Below, piece by piece: positions 17,363-25,735 of a DNA stretch of 64,000 nucleotides. The position numbers and the translations under genes were made by a program. The number at the start of each line of letters is the position of its first letter. Position 1 is the stretch's first letter. The notes beneath the pieces were generated by a model. It searched no databases. It had not been told where the DNA came from and worked only from the letters and a program-made list of their open reading frames with translations. The stretch is from Glycomyces tenuis DSM 44171 (GTDB taxonomy: Bacteria > Actinomycetota > Actinomycetes > Mycobacteriales > Micromonosporaceae), in NCBI RefSeq assembly GCF_000427885.1, contig NZ_KE386602.1, positions 1-64,000 of the forward strand. Direction: 5' to 3'.

Positions 17363-17695
17363 TCAGTCTTCCTTCCGCTCGTCGTCGCGCAGCTGGCGGT
17401 CGAGGTCGCGCAGGAAGTCCGGGTCGTCGTCCGGCGCGACCGGGCCGCGGGGCCGGCGCGGGCCGCCGCCGGCGCCTCCGCCGGGCCGCCCCGGCCCCCG
17501 TTGCCCGCCTTCGGGTCTGGCCCGCCCCATCAGGAACCACAGCACCGCGCCCGCGACCGGCAGGAGCACGATGATCAGCACCCACCAGCCCCGCGAGAGC
17601 CGCCGGGGGGCTCGCTCGCCGCCCAGGCAGTCGGCCACCGCGGCGATCAGCAGCGCCAGGTGGATGAGGAACAGGAAGACCGCAACCCGGATCAT
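17363..17695 (-). CDS. small membrane protein with PLDc_N-type N-terminal domain
   Basis: From an ATG at 17695 the 110-residue product has two hydrophobic helices (MIRVAVFLFLIHLALLIAAV and WWVLIIVLLPVAGAVLWFLMGR). The connecting DCL...RGWW...I.LLP..G...W...G pattern is characteristic of the phospholipase D nuclease N-terminal domain found alone in many small actinobacterial proteins. A Gly/Pro/Arg-rich linker and a charged C-terminal helix follow. It is thought to be a membrane anchor or scaffold. It carries no catalytic HKD motif. Confidence 0.75.
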   Translation of the reverse strand: MIRVAVFLFLIHLALLIAAVADCLGGERAPRRLSRGWWVLIIVLLPVAGAVLWFLMGRARPEGGQRGPGRPGGGAGGGPRRPRGPVAPDDDPDFLRDLDRQLRDDERKED

Positions 17696-17745
17696 GTCCC
17701 AATCATGCCTTGTCCGACTCGGCCGGGACAACAACGGCTCGGGGT

Positions 17746-17776
17746 GTTACTCAGCAGTAACTTCATAGGATATAGT
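17746..17776 (+). promoter_or_regulatory. operator-like palindrome and -10 ahead of etfBA
   Basis: GTTACT-CAGC-AGTAAC (17746-17761) is a perfect 6-bp-arm inverted repeat. Ten bases later TATAGT (17771-17776) could serve as a -10, placing the palindrome at the -35. Fatty-acid and beta-oxidation genes in actinobacteria are commonly repressed by TetR or FadR-type proteins at such sites. That this site does so is inference. Confidence 0.5.
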
Positions 17777-17812
17777 TCAGGTCAGTACGCACCTACCCTG
17801 CGGAGGTTGTCG

Positions 17813-18589
17813 ATGAACATCGTGGTTCTGGTCAAGCAAGTCCCCGACTCGGGGCTCGCGAGACAGCTGGACGCCCAGTTGCGGGTCGACCGCAACGGCC
17901 CCAACAACGTCATGGGGGAGCTCGACGAATACGCCGTCGAGGCCGCCCTCCAGCTCAAGGAGGCCCACGGCGGCGAGGTCACCGTCCTCACGCTCGGCCC
18001 CGACCAGGCGACCGAAACCGTCCGCAAGACGCTCGCCATGGGCGCCGACAAGGCCGTGCACATCAGCGACGAGGCCGCGGCGGGTTCCGACGCCCTCGCC
18101 ACCTCCAAGCTCCTGGCCGCCGCTCTCGGCCGCCTCGAATGGGACCTCGTCATCGCCGGCGCCGAGTCCACCGACTCCGGCATGGGCGTCATGCCGCACC
18201 TGCTCGCCGCCCGCACCGGCGCCGCGGCGGCCACCGGCGCCCGCAAGATCGACGTCGACGGCGACACGATCACCGTCGAGCACCAGCGGGACAACGGCTA
18301 CGACGTCCTCACCGCGTCCCTGCCGGCGATCGTCTCCGTATGGGACACGATCAACACGCCGCGCTACCCCTCGCTCAAGGGCATCATGGCCGCCAAGCGC
18401 AAGAGCGTCGAGACGCTCACCGCTGCCGACCTCGGCGTCGACCCGAGCGAGATCGGCGGCGACGCCGCCGCCACCGAGGTGCTCAGCGCCACCGACCGGC
18501 CCGAGCGCACCGCCGGCCAGATCGTCACCGATGAGGGCGACGGCGGACGACAGCTCGCCGCCTTCCTCGCCGCCGAGAAGTTCATCTAG
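17813..18589 (+). CDS. etfB: electron transfer flavoprotein, beta subunit
   Basis: 258 residues, opening with NIVVLVKQVPDS. The family pattern continues through NPYD-like DEYAVEAAL, LGPDQATETVRKTLAMGADKAVHI and the ETFB signature region (AESTDSGMGVMPHLLAARTG...LPAIVSV...PRYPSLKGIMAAKRK). It binds AMP and, with EtfA, carries electrons from acyl-CoA and other dehydrogenases to the quinone pool. The SD GGAGG sits before the ATG at 17813; longer upstream extensions of the frame lack SD support. Confidence 0.95.
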   Translation: MNIVVLVKQVPDSGLARQLDAQLRVDRNGPNNVMGELDEYAVEAALQLKEAHGGEVTVLTLGPDQATETVRKTLAMGADKAVHISDEAAAGSDALATSKLLAAALGRLEWDLVIAGAESTDSGMGVMPHLLAARTGAAAATGARKIDVDGDTITVEHQRDNGYDVLTASLPAIVSVWDTINTPRYPSLKGIMAAKRKSVETLTAADLGVDPSEIGGDAAATEVLSATDRPERTAGQIVTDEGDGGRQLAAFLAAEKFI

Positions 18590-18598
18590 GAGACCGCC

Positions 18599-19525
18599 AT
18601 GGCCGACATCCTCGTCTACGTACCCGAATCCGGCAAGCACGCCGCCGAGGTCCTCACGCTCGCGCGGTCCCTCGGCGACGTCACCGCGATCGCCTTCGAC
18701 GACCAGTCCACCGCCCTGGCGAGCGAATACGGCGCCGCCAAGGTCTACCGCGTCACCGCCGACGGCGTCGACGACTACTTCGTCGAGCCCAAGGCGACGA
18801 TCCTGACCGATCTGGCCCGCCAGGCCGGACCGGACGCGTTCCTGCTGCCGAGCACCGACGAGGGCAAGGCGCTGGCCGCCCGGCTCGCCGTCGCCCTCGA
18901 CAACGGGCTCCTGACCGACGTCACCGGTCTGGACGCCGAAGGCGCCAGGCAGGACATCTTCGCGGGCGCCACCGTCACGGCCTCGAAGATCACCAAGGGC
19001 TTCACGCTCGCCACGGTCAAGGCCGGCGCCACCGCCGCCGAGCCCGCTCCCGGCGAGCCGGCCGTGGAGGCCGTCGAGGTCCGAGTCGCCGACGCCGACA
19101 AGCGCGTCCGCATCGCCGAGCGGGTCGACGAGCCCGCGGGCGACCGCCCCGGCCTGTCCGAGGCCGACGTGGTCGTCTCCGGCGGCCGCGGCGTCGGCTC
19201 GGCGGAGGACTTCGCGCTCATCGAGCGCGTCGCCGACGCCCTCGGCGGCGCGGTCGGCGCCTCCAGGGCCGCCACCGACGCCGGGTACTACCCGCACAAG
19301 TTCCAGGTCGGGCAGACCGGCACCACGGTCAGCCCGCAGCTGTACGTCGCCGCGGGCATCTCCGGGGCGATCCAGCACCGGGCCGGGATGCAGACCTCCA
19401 AGGTCATCGTCGCGGTCAACAAGGACGCCGACGCCCCGATCTTCGGCATGGCCGACTTCGGCGTCGTCGGCGACCTGTTCGAGGTGCTCCCGCAGGTCCT
19501 CGAAGAGGCCGAGAAGCGCAAGTAG
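18599..19525 (+). CDS. etfA: electron transfer flavoprotein, alpha subunit
   Basis: 308 residues. The N-terminal nucleotide-fold domain runs to about residue 185. The C-terminal FAD-binding domain contains [57 protein letters not shown] and [19 protein letters not shown], all canonical EtfA blocks. It starts nine bp after etfB with AGGAG upstream. The upstream etfB and a downstream terminator define a two-gene operon. Confidence 0.96.
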   Translation: MADILVYVPESGKHAAEVLTLARSLGDVTAIAFDDQSTALASEYGAAKVYRVTADGVDDYFVEPKATILTDLARQAGPDAFLLPSTDEGKALAARLAVALDNGLLTDVTGLDAEGARQDIFAGATVTASKITKGFTLATVKAGATAAEPAPGEPAVEAVEVRVADADKRVRIAERVDEPAGDRPGLSEADVVVSGGRGVGSAEDFALIERVADALGGAVGASRAATDAGYYPHKFQVGQTGTTVSPQLYVAAGISGAIQHRAGMQTSKVIVAVNKDADAPIFGMADFGVVGDLFEVLPQVLEEAEKRK

Positions 19526-19546
19526 GGCGGGCTCCCGAGCCCGCCC
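19525..19546 (+). terminator. terminator after etfBA
   Basis: Perfect 10-bp arms GGGCGGGCTC/GAGCCCGCCC with a two-base centre begin at the etfA stop. There is no T tract, which is usual for actinobacterial hairpins. Confidence 0.65.
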
Positions 19547-19685
19547 ACGGCCCGCGGCCGCCGTCGAGGCGTCCGCGGGCCGACGCCGTCCGCGGGGGCG
19601 TAACCGATGCGAAACAACTGTGAGTTAGGCTTCGACACAGCCTCTCGTTATGAGAAACCTACAGATGATGTTGGAGGAATCCGCA

Positions 19686-20300
19686 ATGGCAGCCCCAGCA
19701 GCCGCGCTCGACGCGCCAAGGGTCCTTGCAGACCTGCTCCCCGCCGCCTCGCGCGCCCGCGCGATCACCCGCGACGCCGTGCTCGTCCTCGGCGGTGCCG
19801 CCCTCGTCGGTGCCTCGGCCCAGGTCGCGTTCACGATCCCCCAGATCAGCCCGGTCCCGTTCGTCCTGACGACCTTCACCGTGCTGCTCCTGGGCGCCGC
19901 CTACGGCCCGCTGCGAGCCGGGCTCACACTGGCCGTCTACCTCGCCGCGGGCGTGGCGGGCATGCCGTGGTTCACCGACGGGACCTCCGGCTGGACGCAC
20001 GCCAGCTTCGGCTACATCCCGGGCTTCCTCGTGGCCGCCGTCGCGGTCGGCTGGCTCGCCGGGCGCGGCGCCGACCGCACCGTCCTCAAGACCGTCGGCC
20101 TCATGGTCGTCGGCAACGTCATCATGTACGCCTTCGGCGTCCCCTACCTGGCCTTCGCGGCGAACCTCGACGCCGCGACCGCCGTCGAGCAGGGCGTCCT
20201 GCCGTACCTGGCCGGCGACTTCGTCAAGCTGCTCGCCGCCGCGGCGCTCCTGCCGGGCGCCTGGTGGGCCGTCAACCGCTTCCGCTCGGACGAGCGGTAG
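19686..20300 (+). CDS. bioY: BioY, biotin transporter S component
   Basis: 204 residues with five to six hydrophobic helices. The BioY blocks are present: VAFTIPQISPVPFVLTTFTVLLLGAAYGPLRAG, the PF/TxxT-like core, VAGMPWFTDGTSGWTH, FGYIPGFLVAAVAVGWLAGRG and GNVIMYAFGVPYL. It captures biotin in the membrane and works with a shared ECF energising module, whose genes are not in the window. The ATG at 19686 follows GGAGGA; an ATG at 19650 would add a non-conserved extension. An AGGCT/AGCCT inverted repeat (19627-19643) upstream is a possible regulatory site. Confidence 0.92.
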   Translation: MAAPAAALDAPRVLADLLPAASRARAITRDAVLVLGGAALVGASAQVAFTIPQISPVPFVLTTFTVLLLGAAYGPLRAGLTLAVYLAAGVAGMPWFTDGTSGWTHASFGYIPGFLVAAVAVGWLAGRGADRTVLKTVGLMVVGNVIMYAFGVPYLAFAANLDAATAVEQGVLPYLAGDFVKLLAAAALLPGAWWAVNRFRSDER

Positions 20301-20311
20301 CAGCGCACGCG

Positions 20312-20348
20312 ACAGGGGCGTCTCCGGTCCTCCGGAGGCGCCCCCTGT
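20312..20348. terminator. bidirectional terminator between bioY and the XRE gene
   Basis: ACAGGGGCGTCTCCGG and CCGGAGGCGCCCCCTGT pair over about 16 bp around a TCCT loop with one bulge. It lies between two convergent genes, so it can serve both. Confidence 0.8.
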
Positions 20349-20355
20349 TCCAGGT

Positions 20356-21264
20356 TCAAGCGTCCCAGCCGATGCCGAGCGCCCCCGGCCTCGGCACCGG
20401 CTCGGCCAGCGCCACCGTCCGGCCCGGCCCCAGCTGGAGATCGCCGGTCTCGCGCTTGTCGCGCTGGAGCGAGGACTGCGCGAAGCGGTACACGCGCCGC
20501 GGGACCGCGTCGGGGGCGAAGCGGATCTGGAGCGAATAGTGGTCCACCGGGTAGCGGAAGGCGTTGCCGTGCCCGGTCGAGACCCCGCCGTTGCCCTGCA
20601 CGACGATCTCGAACAGGTGCGTCGCGCCCTGCGGCAGCGGGTGGTCGAAGACGATCTCGGCCAGCGCCACCGGCGCCTCGGCGTGGCGCAGCACGTTGGG
20701 AACCGTGCAGTCGCGCACCGGCTTGAACTCGATGTCCTCGATGTCGCAGCCCTTGTCGCCCCGGTAGAGCAGGATGTAGCGGTCGACGTCGTCCCGCCTG
20801 GCCCGCACCAGCATCGACATCTCGAACACCGACTCCTGGTACTGGGAGTCGACGTGGACGACCACCTGCTGGCTCATGATGTCGAGCGTGTGCTCGCGGG
20901 AGGCCGGCACCAGGTCGCACAGTTCGCGCACCGCGTCGCCGCCGAGGACCGCGTCGGGGCGGGGGAGCTGGCCGCGGATCGACCGCGGCCCCCTGGCACG
21001 CTTGGGGCCGAGCAGGGCCCGCAGTGAGCCGGCCGGCAGCTCGAGGAGGTCCTCCAGGGCGGTGACGGCCGCGAGCGACTCGGCGCGCTCGGGGCGGGAG
21101 CGGCCCGACTGCCAGTAGCTGAGGCTGGTCGTGGACACGGTGATGCCGCGCGTCGAGAGCCGGTGGCGGATCCGGTCGAGGCCCAGACCGCTGGACTGGA
21201 TGGCGACGCGCAGGGCAGTGTGGAACGGCCCTGCGCGAAGTGCTTCGGCGAGTTCGGGCGACAT
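20356..21264 (-). CDS. XRE-family transcriptional regulator with large C-terminal domain
   Basis: The ATG at 21264 with GGAAG seven bases upstream gives 302 residues. The N-terminal region (10-85) is a lambda-repressor-like helix-turn-helix (LDRIRHRLSTRGITVSTTSLSYWQSGRSRPER). The remaining roughly 200 residues are beta-rich and lack any enzyme signature I know (VVVHVDSQY...YILLYRGDKGCDIEDIEF...HLFEIVVQGNGG). Proteins of this shape occur widely in actinobacteria without assigned ligand. It is transcribed divergently from the cysteine desulfurase gene. Nine 16-bp direct repeats lie in its immediate 5' region and are natural candidates for an autoregulatory target. Confidence 0.78.
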   Translation of the reverse strand: MSPELAEALRAGPFHTALRVAIQSSGLGLDRIRHRLSTRGITVSTTSLSYWQSGRSRPERAESLAAVTALEDLLELPAGSLRALLGPKRARGPRSIRGQLPRPDAVLGGDAVRELCDLVPASREHTLDIMSQQVVVHVDSQYQESVFEMSMLVRARRDDVDRYILLYRGDKGCDIEDIEFKPVRDCTVPNVLRHAEAPVALAEIVFDHPLPQGATHLFEIVVQGNGGVSTGHGNAFRYPVDHYSLQIRFAPDAVPRRVYRFAQSSLQRDKRETGDLQLGPGRTVALAEPVPRPGALGIGWDA

Positions 21265-21283
21265 CTGCACACTTCCTTCAAAT

Positions 21284-21427
21284 GGTCCGGCCTTTGAGAG
21301 GACCGGCCTTCAGACGGTCCAGCCTTCAAGGGGGCCGGCCTTCGAGAGGCCCGGTCGGCGCGAAGGCCGGTCCTTGGAAAAGCCCGGTCTTGCACGGACC
21401 CGGCCTTCGGGGTATCCGAGCCTTCAC
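21284..21427. repeat. array of nine 16-bp direct repeats (iterons)
   Basis: Units start at 21284 and then every 16 bases exactly (21300, 21316, 21332, 21348, 21364, 21380, 21396, 21412). The consensus is close to GGNCCGGCCTTCGAGA, with CCGG-YCTT the most constant core. Units 1-4 and 8 are best conserved; 5-7 and 9 drift in sequence but keep phase. A weaker tenth may follow. The array begins just upstream of the ribosome site of the XRE gene and ends about 170 bp before the cysteine desulfurase start. A 16-bp period is not a codon multiple, so it is not protein-coding. Confidence 0.88.
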
Positions 21428-21594
21428 GACCGAAAAGGTCACGAAGATTTGTCAGATTCTAGCTCGCGCGCGCTATTCCGATGTACGCCTCTACGAGCGG
21501 CGGCGCACGATCGCACGGGCCCGCGCCCGGCTCCGCCGTGGGATCCGTCACTCATCCGCGGTCTCGGCCCGGTCGAGGCGCCCGATCCGCGCCG

Positions 21595-21600
21595 TAGACT
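21595..21600 (+). promoter_or_regulatory. candidate -10 of the cysteine desulfurase gene
   Basis: TAGACT lies nine bases before the ATG at 21610, so the expected transcript would have an almost absent leader. It matches the TAGACT boxes before tig and gatC. Confidence 0.4.
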
Positions 21601-21609
21601 GGAGACGCC

Positions 21610-22767
21610 ATGGCCTATCTCGATCACGCCGCGACCACGCCGATGCTCCCCCAGGCGCTCGACGCCTACGTGCGGACCGCACGCGAACTCGGCAACGCCT
21701 CCTCGCTCCACGCCTCGGGGCGCGCCGCCCGCCGGACCGTCGAAGAGTCCCGAGAACGCATAGGCGAGGCTCTGGGCGCCAAACCCAGCGAGGTGGTCTT
21801 CACCGGCTCCGGCACCGAGGCCGACAACCTCGCCGTCAAGGGCCTCCACTGGGCCCGCCGCGCCTCCGGCCGGAACCGCCTCGTCACCACCGCCATCGAG
21901 CACCACGCCGTCGCCGACGCCGTCGCCTGGCTCGGCGACCACGAGAAGGCCGACGTCACCGAGCTGCCCGTCGACAAGCTCGGCCGCGTCGACGTCGAGG
22001 TCCTCGCCGAGCTGCTCGACGAGCACGCCGACGCGATCACCGTCATCACCTGCATGTGGGCGAACAACGAGGTCGGCACCATCCAGCCCGTCTGCGAGAT
22101 CGCCGCCCTCGCCGCGCCGCACGGCATCCCCGTCCACACCGACGCCGTCCAGGCCGTCGGCCACACCCCCGTCGACTTCGCCGCCTGCGAGGCCGACGCC
22201 CTGACCCTCTCGGGCCACAAGCTCGGCGGCCCCACCGGCACCGGCGCGCTCCTGCTGCGACGTGACACCAAGCTCACACCGCTGCTCCACGGCGGCGGCC
22301 AGGAACGCGAGATCCGCTCAGGGACCCTCGACGTCCCGGGCATCGCCGCACTCGCCGAGGCCGTCGCCCACGCCGTCCGCACCCAGGAGGCCGAGTCGCA
22401 GCGCCTGGCCGTCCTGCGCGACGAACTGGTCGCCCGCGTCCGCGAGGCCGTGCCCGAGGCCGTCTACAACGGCGATCCCGAGCACCGCCTGCCCGGCAAC
22501 GCCCACTTCTCGTTCCCCGGCTGCGAAGGCGACGCCCTGCTCATGCTCCTCGACGCCGCCGGAGTCGAATGCGCCACAGGCTCGGCCTGCTCGGCCGGGA
22601 TCGCCCAGCCCTCCCACGTGCTCCTCGCGATGGGCGCCGGCGAAGACGACGCCCGCTCCTCCCTGCGGTTCACCCTCGGCTGGTCCACCACCAAGGCCGA
22701 CGTCGACGCCCTCGCCGCCGCCCTTCCCGAAGCAGTGGAACGCGCTCGCTCCGCCGGACTGTCCTAG
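21610..22767 (+). CDS. cysteine desulfurase, NifS/IscS class
   Basis: 385 residues of a class V aminotransferase fold, beginning YLDHAATTP. The PLP lysine is K204 in SGHKLGG, the cofactor-stacking His lies in AIEHHAV, and the persulfide-forming Cys is C327 in GSACSAG. It removes sulfur from cysteine. The next gene, 14 bp on, is mnmA, which needs a persulfide donor, so tRNA 2-thiolation is the likely main client, possibly with Fe-S assembly as well. The order etfBA, desulfurase, mnmA is common in actinobacteria. Confidence 0.95.
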   Translation: MAYLDHAATTPMLPQALDAYVRTARELGNASSLHASGRAARRTVEESRERIGEALGAKPSEVVFTGSGTEADNLAVKGLHWARRASGRNRLVTTAIEHHAVADAVAWLGDHEKADVTELPVDKLGRVDVEVLAELLDEHADAITVITCMWANNEVGTIQPVCEIAALAAPHGIPVHTDAVQAVGHTPVDFAACEADALTLSGHKLGGPTGTGALLLRRDTKLTPLLHGGGQEREIRSGTLDVPGIAALAEAVAHAVRTQEAESQRLAVLRDELVARVREAVPEAVYNGDPEHRLPGNAHFSFPGCEGDALLMLLDAAGVECATGSACSAGIAQPSHVLLAMGAGEDDARSSLRFTLGWSTTKADVDALAAALPEAVERARSAGLS

Positions 22768-22781
22768 CTAAGGTGGAGCAC

Positions 22782-23921
22782 GTGAGCCTACGAGTACTGG
22801 CCGCCATGAGCGGCGGAGTCGATTCGGCGGTCGCCGCCGCGCGAGCCGTCGAGGCCGGACACGACGTCACCGGCGTCCATCTGGCGCTGTCCAAGAACCC
22901 CCAGACCTACCGGACCGGGGCGAGGGGCTGCTGCACCGTCGAGGACTCCCGCGACGCCCGCCGCGCCGCCGACGTCATCGGCATCCCCTTCTACGTGTGG
23001 GACATGGCCGAACGCTTCCACGAGGACGTCGTCGAGGATTTCTACGCCGAGTACGCCGCCGGGCGCACCCCCAACCCGTGCCTGCGCTGCAACGAGAAGA
23101 TCAAGTTCGCCGCCGTCCTCGACCGGGCCGTCGCGCTCGGCTTCGACGCCGTCGTCACCGGCCACTACGCCCGCAAGGGCGAGGACGGCCTGCTGCGCCG
23201 CGCGGTCGATCCCGGCAAGGACCAGTCCTACGTCCTGGCCGTCCTCACGCCGGCCCAGCTCGCCCACTCGATGTTCCCGCTCGGCGACACCCCCAAGGAC
23301 GAGGTCCGCATCGAGGCCGAGGAGCGCGGCCTGGCCGTGGCCCGCAAGCCCGACAGCCACGACATCTGCTTCATCGCCGATGGCGACACCTCCGGCTTCC
23401 TCAAGAACAGGCTCGGCTCCCGGACCGGCGACATCGTCGACGCCGCCACCGGAGAGGTCCTCGGCAGCCACGACGGCGCCCACCAGTTCACCGTCGGCCA
23501 GCGCCACGGCCTGGGACTCAAGCGGCCCGCCGCCGACGGCAGGCCCCGCTACGTCCTGTCGATCACCCCGGTCGACAACCGCGTCGAGGTCGGGCCCCGC
23601 GAATCGCTGCGCATCGACCGCATCCGCACCGCCGCGCCCGTCTGGCTCGGCCCCGAACGCGCCGGCCGCTTCGAATGCGAGGTGCAGCTGCGCGCCCACG
23701 GCGAGGTCTACCCGGCCACCGTCACCGCCGAGGACGGCGGTCTGACCGCGCGGCTCCACAAGCCCGCCTACGGCGTCGCCGCCGGACAGGCCCTCGTCGT
23801 CTACGACCCCGACCGCGAGCGCGGTGATTCGGTCCTCTGCTCCGGCACCATCGACGCCACGACCCCGGCCGAGCACAGTTACGCTTCCGCAAGCGTCATC
23901 GAGGGTGCCGCCGGTGTCTGA
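22782..23921 (+). CDS. mnmA: tRNA-specific 2-thiouridylase MnmA
   Basis: 379 residues from a GTG with AGGTGGAG upstream. The PP-loop is [13 protein letters not shown] near the N-terminus. The catalytic nucleophile lies in [12 protein letters not shown] and the second Cys in [27 protein letters not shown] and the C-terminal barrel with [13 protein letters not shown] complete the family pattern. It adenylates U34 of tRNA Lys/Glu/Gln and inserts sulfur. The C-terminus overlaps the next gene by eight bases. Confidence 0.96.
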   Translation: MSLRVLAAMSGGVDSAVAAARAVEAGHDVTGVHLALSKNPQTYRTGARGCCTVEDSRDARRAADVIGIPFYVWDMAERFHEDVVEDFYAEYAAGRTPNPCLRCNEKIKFAAVLDRAVALGFDAVVTGHYARKGEDGLLRRAVDPGKDQSYVLAVLTPAQLAHSMFPLGDTPKDEVRIEAEERGLAVARKPDSHDICFIADGDTSGFLKNRLGSRTGDIVDAATGEVLGSHDGAHQFTVGQRHGLGLKRPAADGRPRYVLSITPVDNRVEVGPRESLRIDRIRTAAPVWLGPERAGRFECEVQLRAHGEVYPATVTAEDGGLTARLHKPAYGVAAGQALVVYDPDRERGDSVLCSGTIDATTPAEHSYASASVIEGAAGV

Positions 23922-24948
23922 CCAGGCCCTGCCGACCGGGGTCGCCACCGGCGTCGGCTCACTGCCCGGCATCGACATCGGCGAAGCGGTCCGCACCGTC
24001 TTCGGCGAGCTGCCCGACTGGCCCTACCTGCCCGAGCTGCCCGCGCGCGGCCTCGGCTCCGACATGATCGGGCGCGGCGCGGCCCTCCTCGAAGGACTCC
24101 CGGTGCAGTGGTGGGCCTCCGGCTGGCAGATCGCCGACCTGCCCGGGCGCGACGCCCGCCGCGCCGCCGACTTCCTCGAACGCGATCTCGACGCGCTCCA
24201 CGAGGTCGCCGACACCACCGACGGGCCCGTCCGGCTCACCGCCGTCGGCCCGTGGACGCTCGCGGCGAACCTGTGGCGGCGCACCGGCGGGGCGATGATC
24301 GCCGACCACGGCGCCGCCGCCGACATCGCCGCATCCCTCACCGAAGGGCTCCGCAACCTCGCCACCGCCGCGCAGGCCAGGCTGCCGGGGGCGCGGCTGT
24401 CGATCCAGCTCGACGAGCCGACGCTGCCGGCCGCACTGGCCGGGCGCGTCAACACCGAGTCGGGCCTGGACTTCTACCGCCGCGCCCCGGTCGAGGTCGC
24501 CCGCGACCGGCTGCGACAGGTCGTCGACGGCGTCGGCGTCCCGGTCGTCGTCCACTGCTGCGCCCCGGACGTCCCGCTGCGGCTCCTCGCCGAGTCCGGC
24601 GTGCGGGCGGTCTCGCTGGACCTGACGCTGCTCGACCTCGACGACGTGCCCGCGGTGGACGCCGTCGGCGAGTACCTCGACGGTGCTTACTCCGACGGCG
24701 CCTCTTCCAACAGCGGCGGCGAGCTGATCGCCGGCGTCGTCCCGGCGACCGGTGCGCCCGGCCCCGACCTCGCCGAACCGGCCGCGGACCTGCTCACCGG
24801 CCTGTGGAACCGGCTCGGGCTCGACCCCGAGCGGCTCCCAGAGCAGGTGAGCGTCTCCACGACCTGCGGCATGGCGGGCGCGAGCCCGGACTACGCGCGG
24901 GCCGCGATGGAGGCGAGCCGCGAGGCCGCGAGGCGGCTCCACGGCTGA
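23914..24948 (+). CDS. B12-independent methionine synthase-like protein (MetE C-terminal domain family)
   Basis: A GTG at 23914, overlapping the mnmA stop, gives 344 residues. It is a single TIM-barrel equivalent to the MetE catalytic half. The zinc ligands are visible as His-Cys in VVVHCCAPD and the late Cys in [14 protein letters not shown], and GVGSLPG opens the barrel. The N-terminal MetE folate-binding half is missing, as in the short archaeal and actinobacterial forms, whose methyl donor is uncertain. Its place between mnmA and ligA is conserved in actinobacteria. I would not name it metE. Confidence 0.85.
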   Translation: MSDQALPTGVATGVGSLPGIDIGEAVRTVFGELPDWPYLPELPARGLGSDMIGRGAALLEGLPVQWWASGWQIADLPGRDARRAADFLERDLDALHEVADTTDGPVRLTAVGPWTLAANLWRRTGGAMIADHGAAADIAASLTEGLRNLATAAQARLPGARLSIQLDEPTLPAALAGRVNTESGLDFYRRAPVEVARDRLRQVVDGVGVPVVVHCCAPDVPLRLLAESGVRAVSLDLTLLDLDDVPAVDAVGEYLDGAYSDGASSNSGGELIAGVVPATGAPGPDLAEPAADLLTGLWNRLGLDPERLPEQVSVSTTCGMAGASPDYARAAMEASREAARRLHG

Positions 24949-24957
24949 GGTCCGCCG

Positions 24958-25590
24958 CTACGAGTCGCCGAGGATCTGGGTGATCCGCGCGTTGTACTCG
25001 CTGCTGGTGTTCAGGTGCGGGAAGGGCTCGTCGGGGACCGGCAGGTCGAGCGCCTCGCACAGCGGCTCCCAGCCCGAGCCGGTGGGGAAGTCGACGAGCC
25101 GCTCGGCCGGGACGGTCGCGCGGACCCGCTCGTGGTACCGCTCGTACGCCTCCTCGACGGCCGCCTCGTCGTCCATCGGCGCGCCTTCGAAGGCGCGGGC
25201 CCACAGGCCCTGGAGCATCGCCTTCCGCTGCTCGTGGCCGGGCAGGCGGTAGTCGTCGAGCTGCTTGAGGATCGTGTTGTTCATGCTGGTCCACCAGGTG
25301 CCGAAGCCGTCGCGCCTGGACAGCACGACGACGGCGTCCGGGTAGCGCTCGGCCAGTTCGGGATAGAAGGCCGAGGCCGGCCAGTCGACGGCGGCGGCGT
25401 AGCCGTCGAAATGCGCGTCCCAGTCGGGGAAGTCACCTCCGGCGGCGGCGGTGAAGACCGGGACGTCGACCTCGGCTCGCGCGAGGACCTCCGACATGTG
25501 GTGGCAGGGCTCCTCGAGCAGGGTTTCGAGGGCGCTCTTGAGGGTGGTGGTTCCTGTGCGCGGGAGTCCCGCGCCGATGATGTGCAGCAT
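24958..25590 (-). CDS. sulfotransferase-family protein
   Basis: From an ATG at 25590 the 210-residue protein opens with MLHIIGAGLPRTGTTTLKSAL, a 5'-PSB loop of PAPS-dependent sulfotransferases. FPDAVVVLSRRDGFGTWWTS, the 3'-phosphate-binding region, lies in the middle. The C-terminal dock (PTGSGWEPLCEALDLPVPDEPFPHLN) is typical of the group often mis-named NAD epimerases. The acceptor is unknown. The frame extends 32 codons upstream, but conservation starts at MLHIIGAG. It converges with the MetE-like gene ten bases away. Confidence 0.85.
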   Translation of the reverse strand: MLHIIGAGLPRTGTTTLKSALETLLEEPCHHMSEVLARAEVDVPVFTAAAGGDFPDWDAHFDGYAAAVDWPASAFYPELAERYPDAVVVLSRRDGFGTWWTSMNNTILKQLDDYRLPGHEQRKAMLQGLWARAFEGAPMDDEAAVEEAYERYHERVRATVPAERLVDFPTGSGWEPLCEALDLPVPDEPFPHLNTSSEYNARITQILGDS

Positions 25591-25703
25591 GCGGAGAAGG
25601 TATTCGGCCGCAACGGCATCGACAAATCGATCATGGACTGTCGCCCATGATCCACCGGTCGGGAACGTTGCGGCGCGAGCCGTCACTCCAGGTTATTACG
25701 GGT

Positions 25704-25722
25704 GTCATATTTTTTGTATGAC
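25704..25722. promoter_or_regulatory. AT-rich palindrome upstream of the sulfotransferase gene
   Basis: GTCATA-TTTTTTG-TATGAC is a perfect 6-bp-arm inverted repeat in an otherwise GC-rich region. It lies 114 bp before the sulfotransferase start and just past the stop of the DUF4173 gene. It may be an operator or a weak hairpin. Confidence 0.35.
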
Positions 25723-25735
25723 GTTGGACATTCGA

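Noticed and set aside
21284-21427. CRISPR array
   Set aside because: The 16-bp units abut with no spacers, and no cas genes are present. No CRISPR was seen anywhere in the window.
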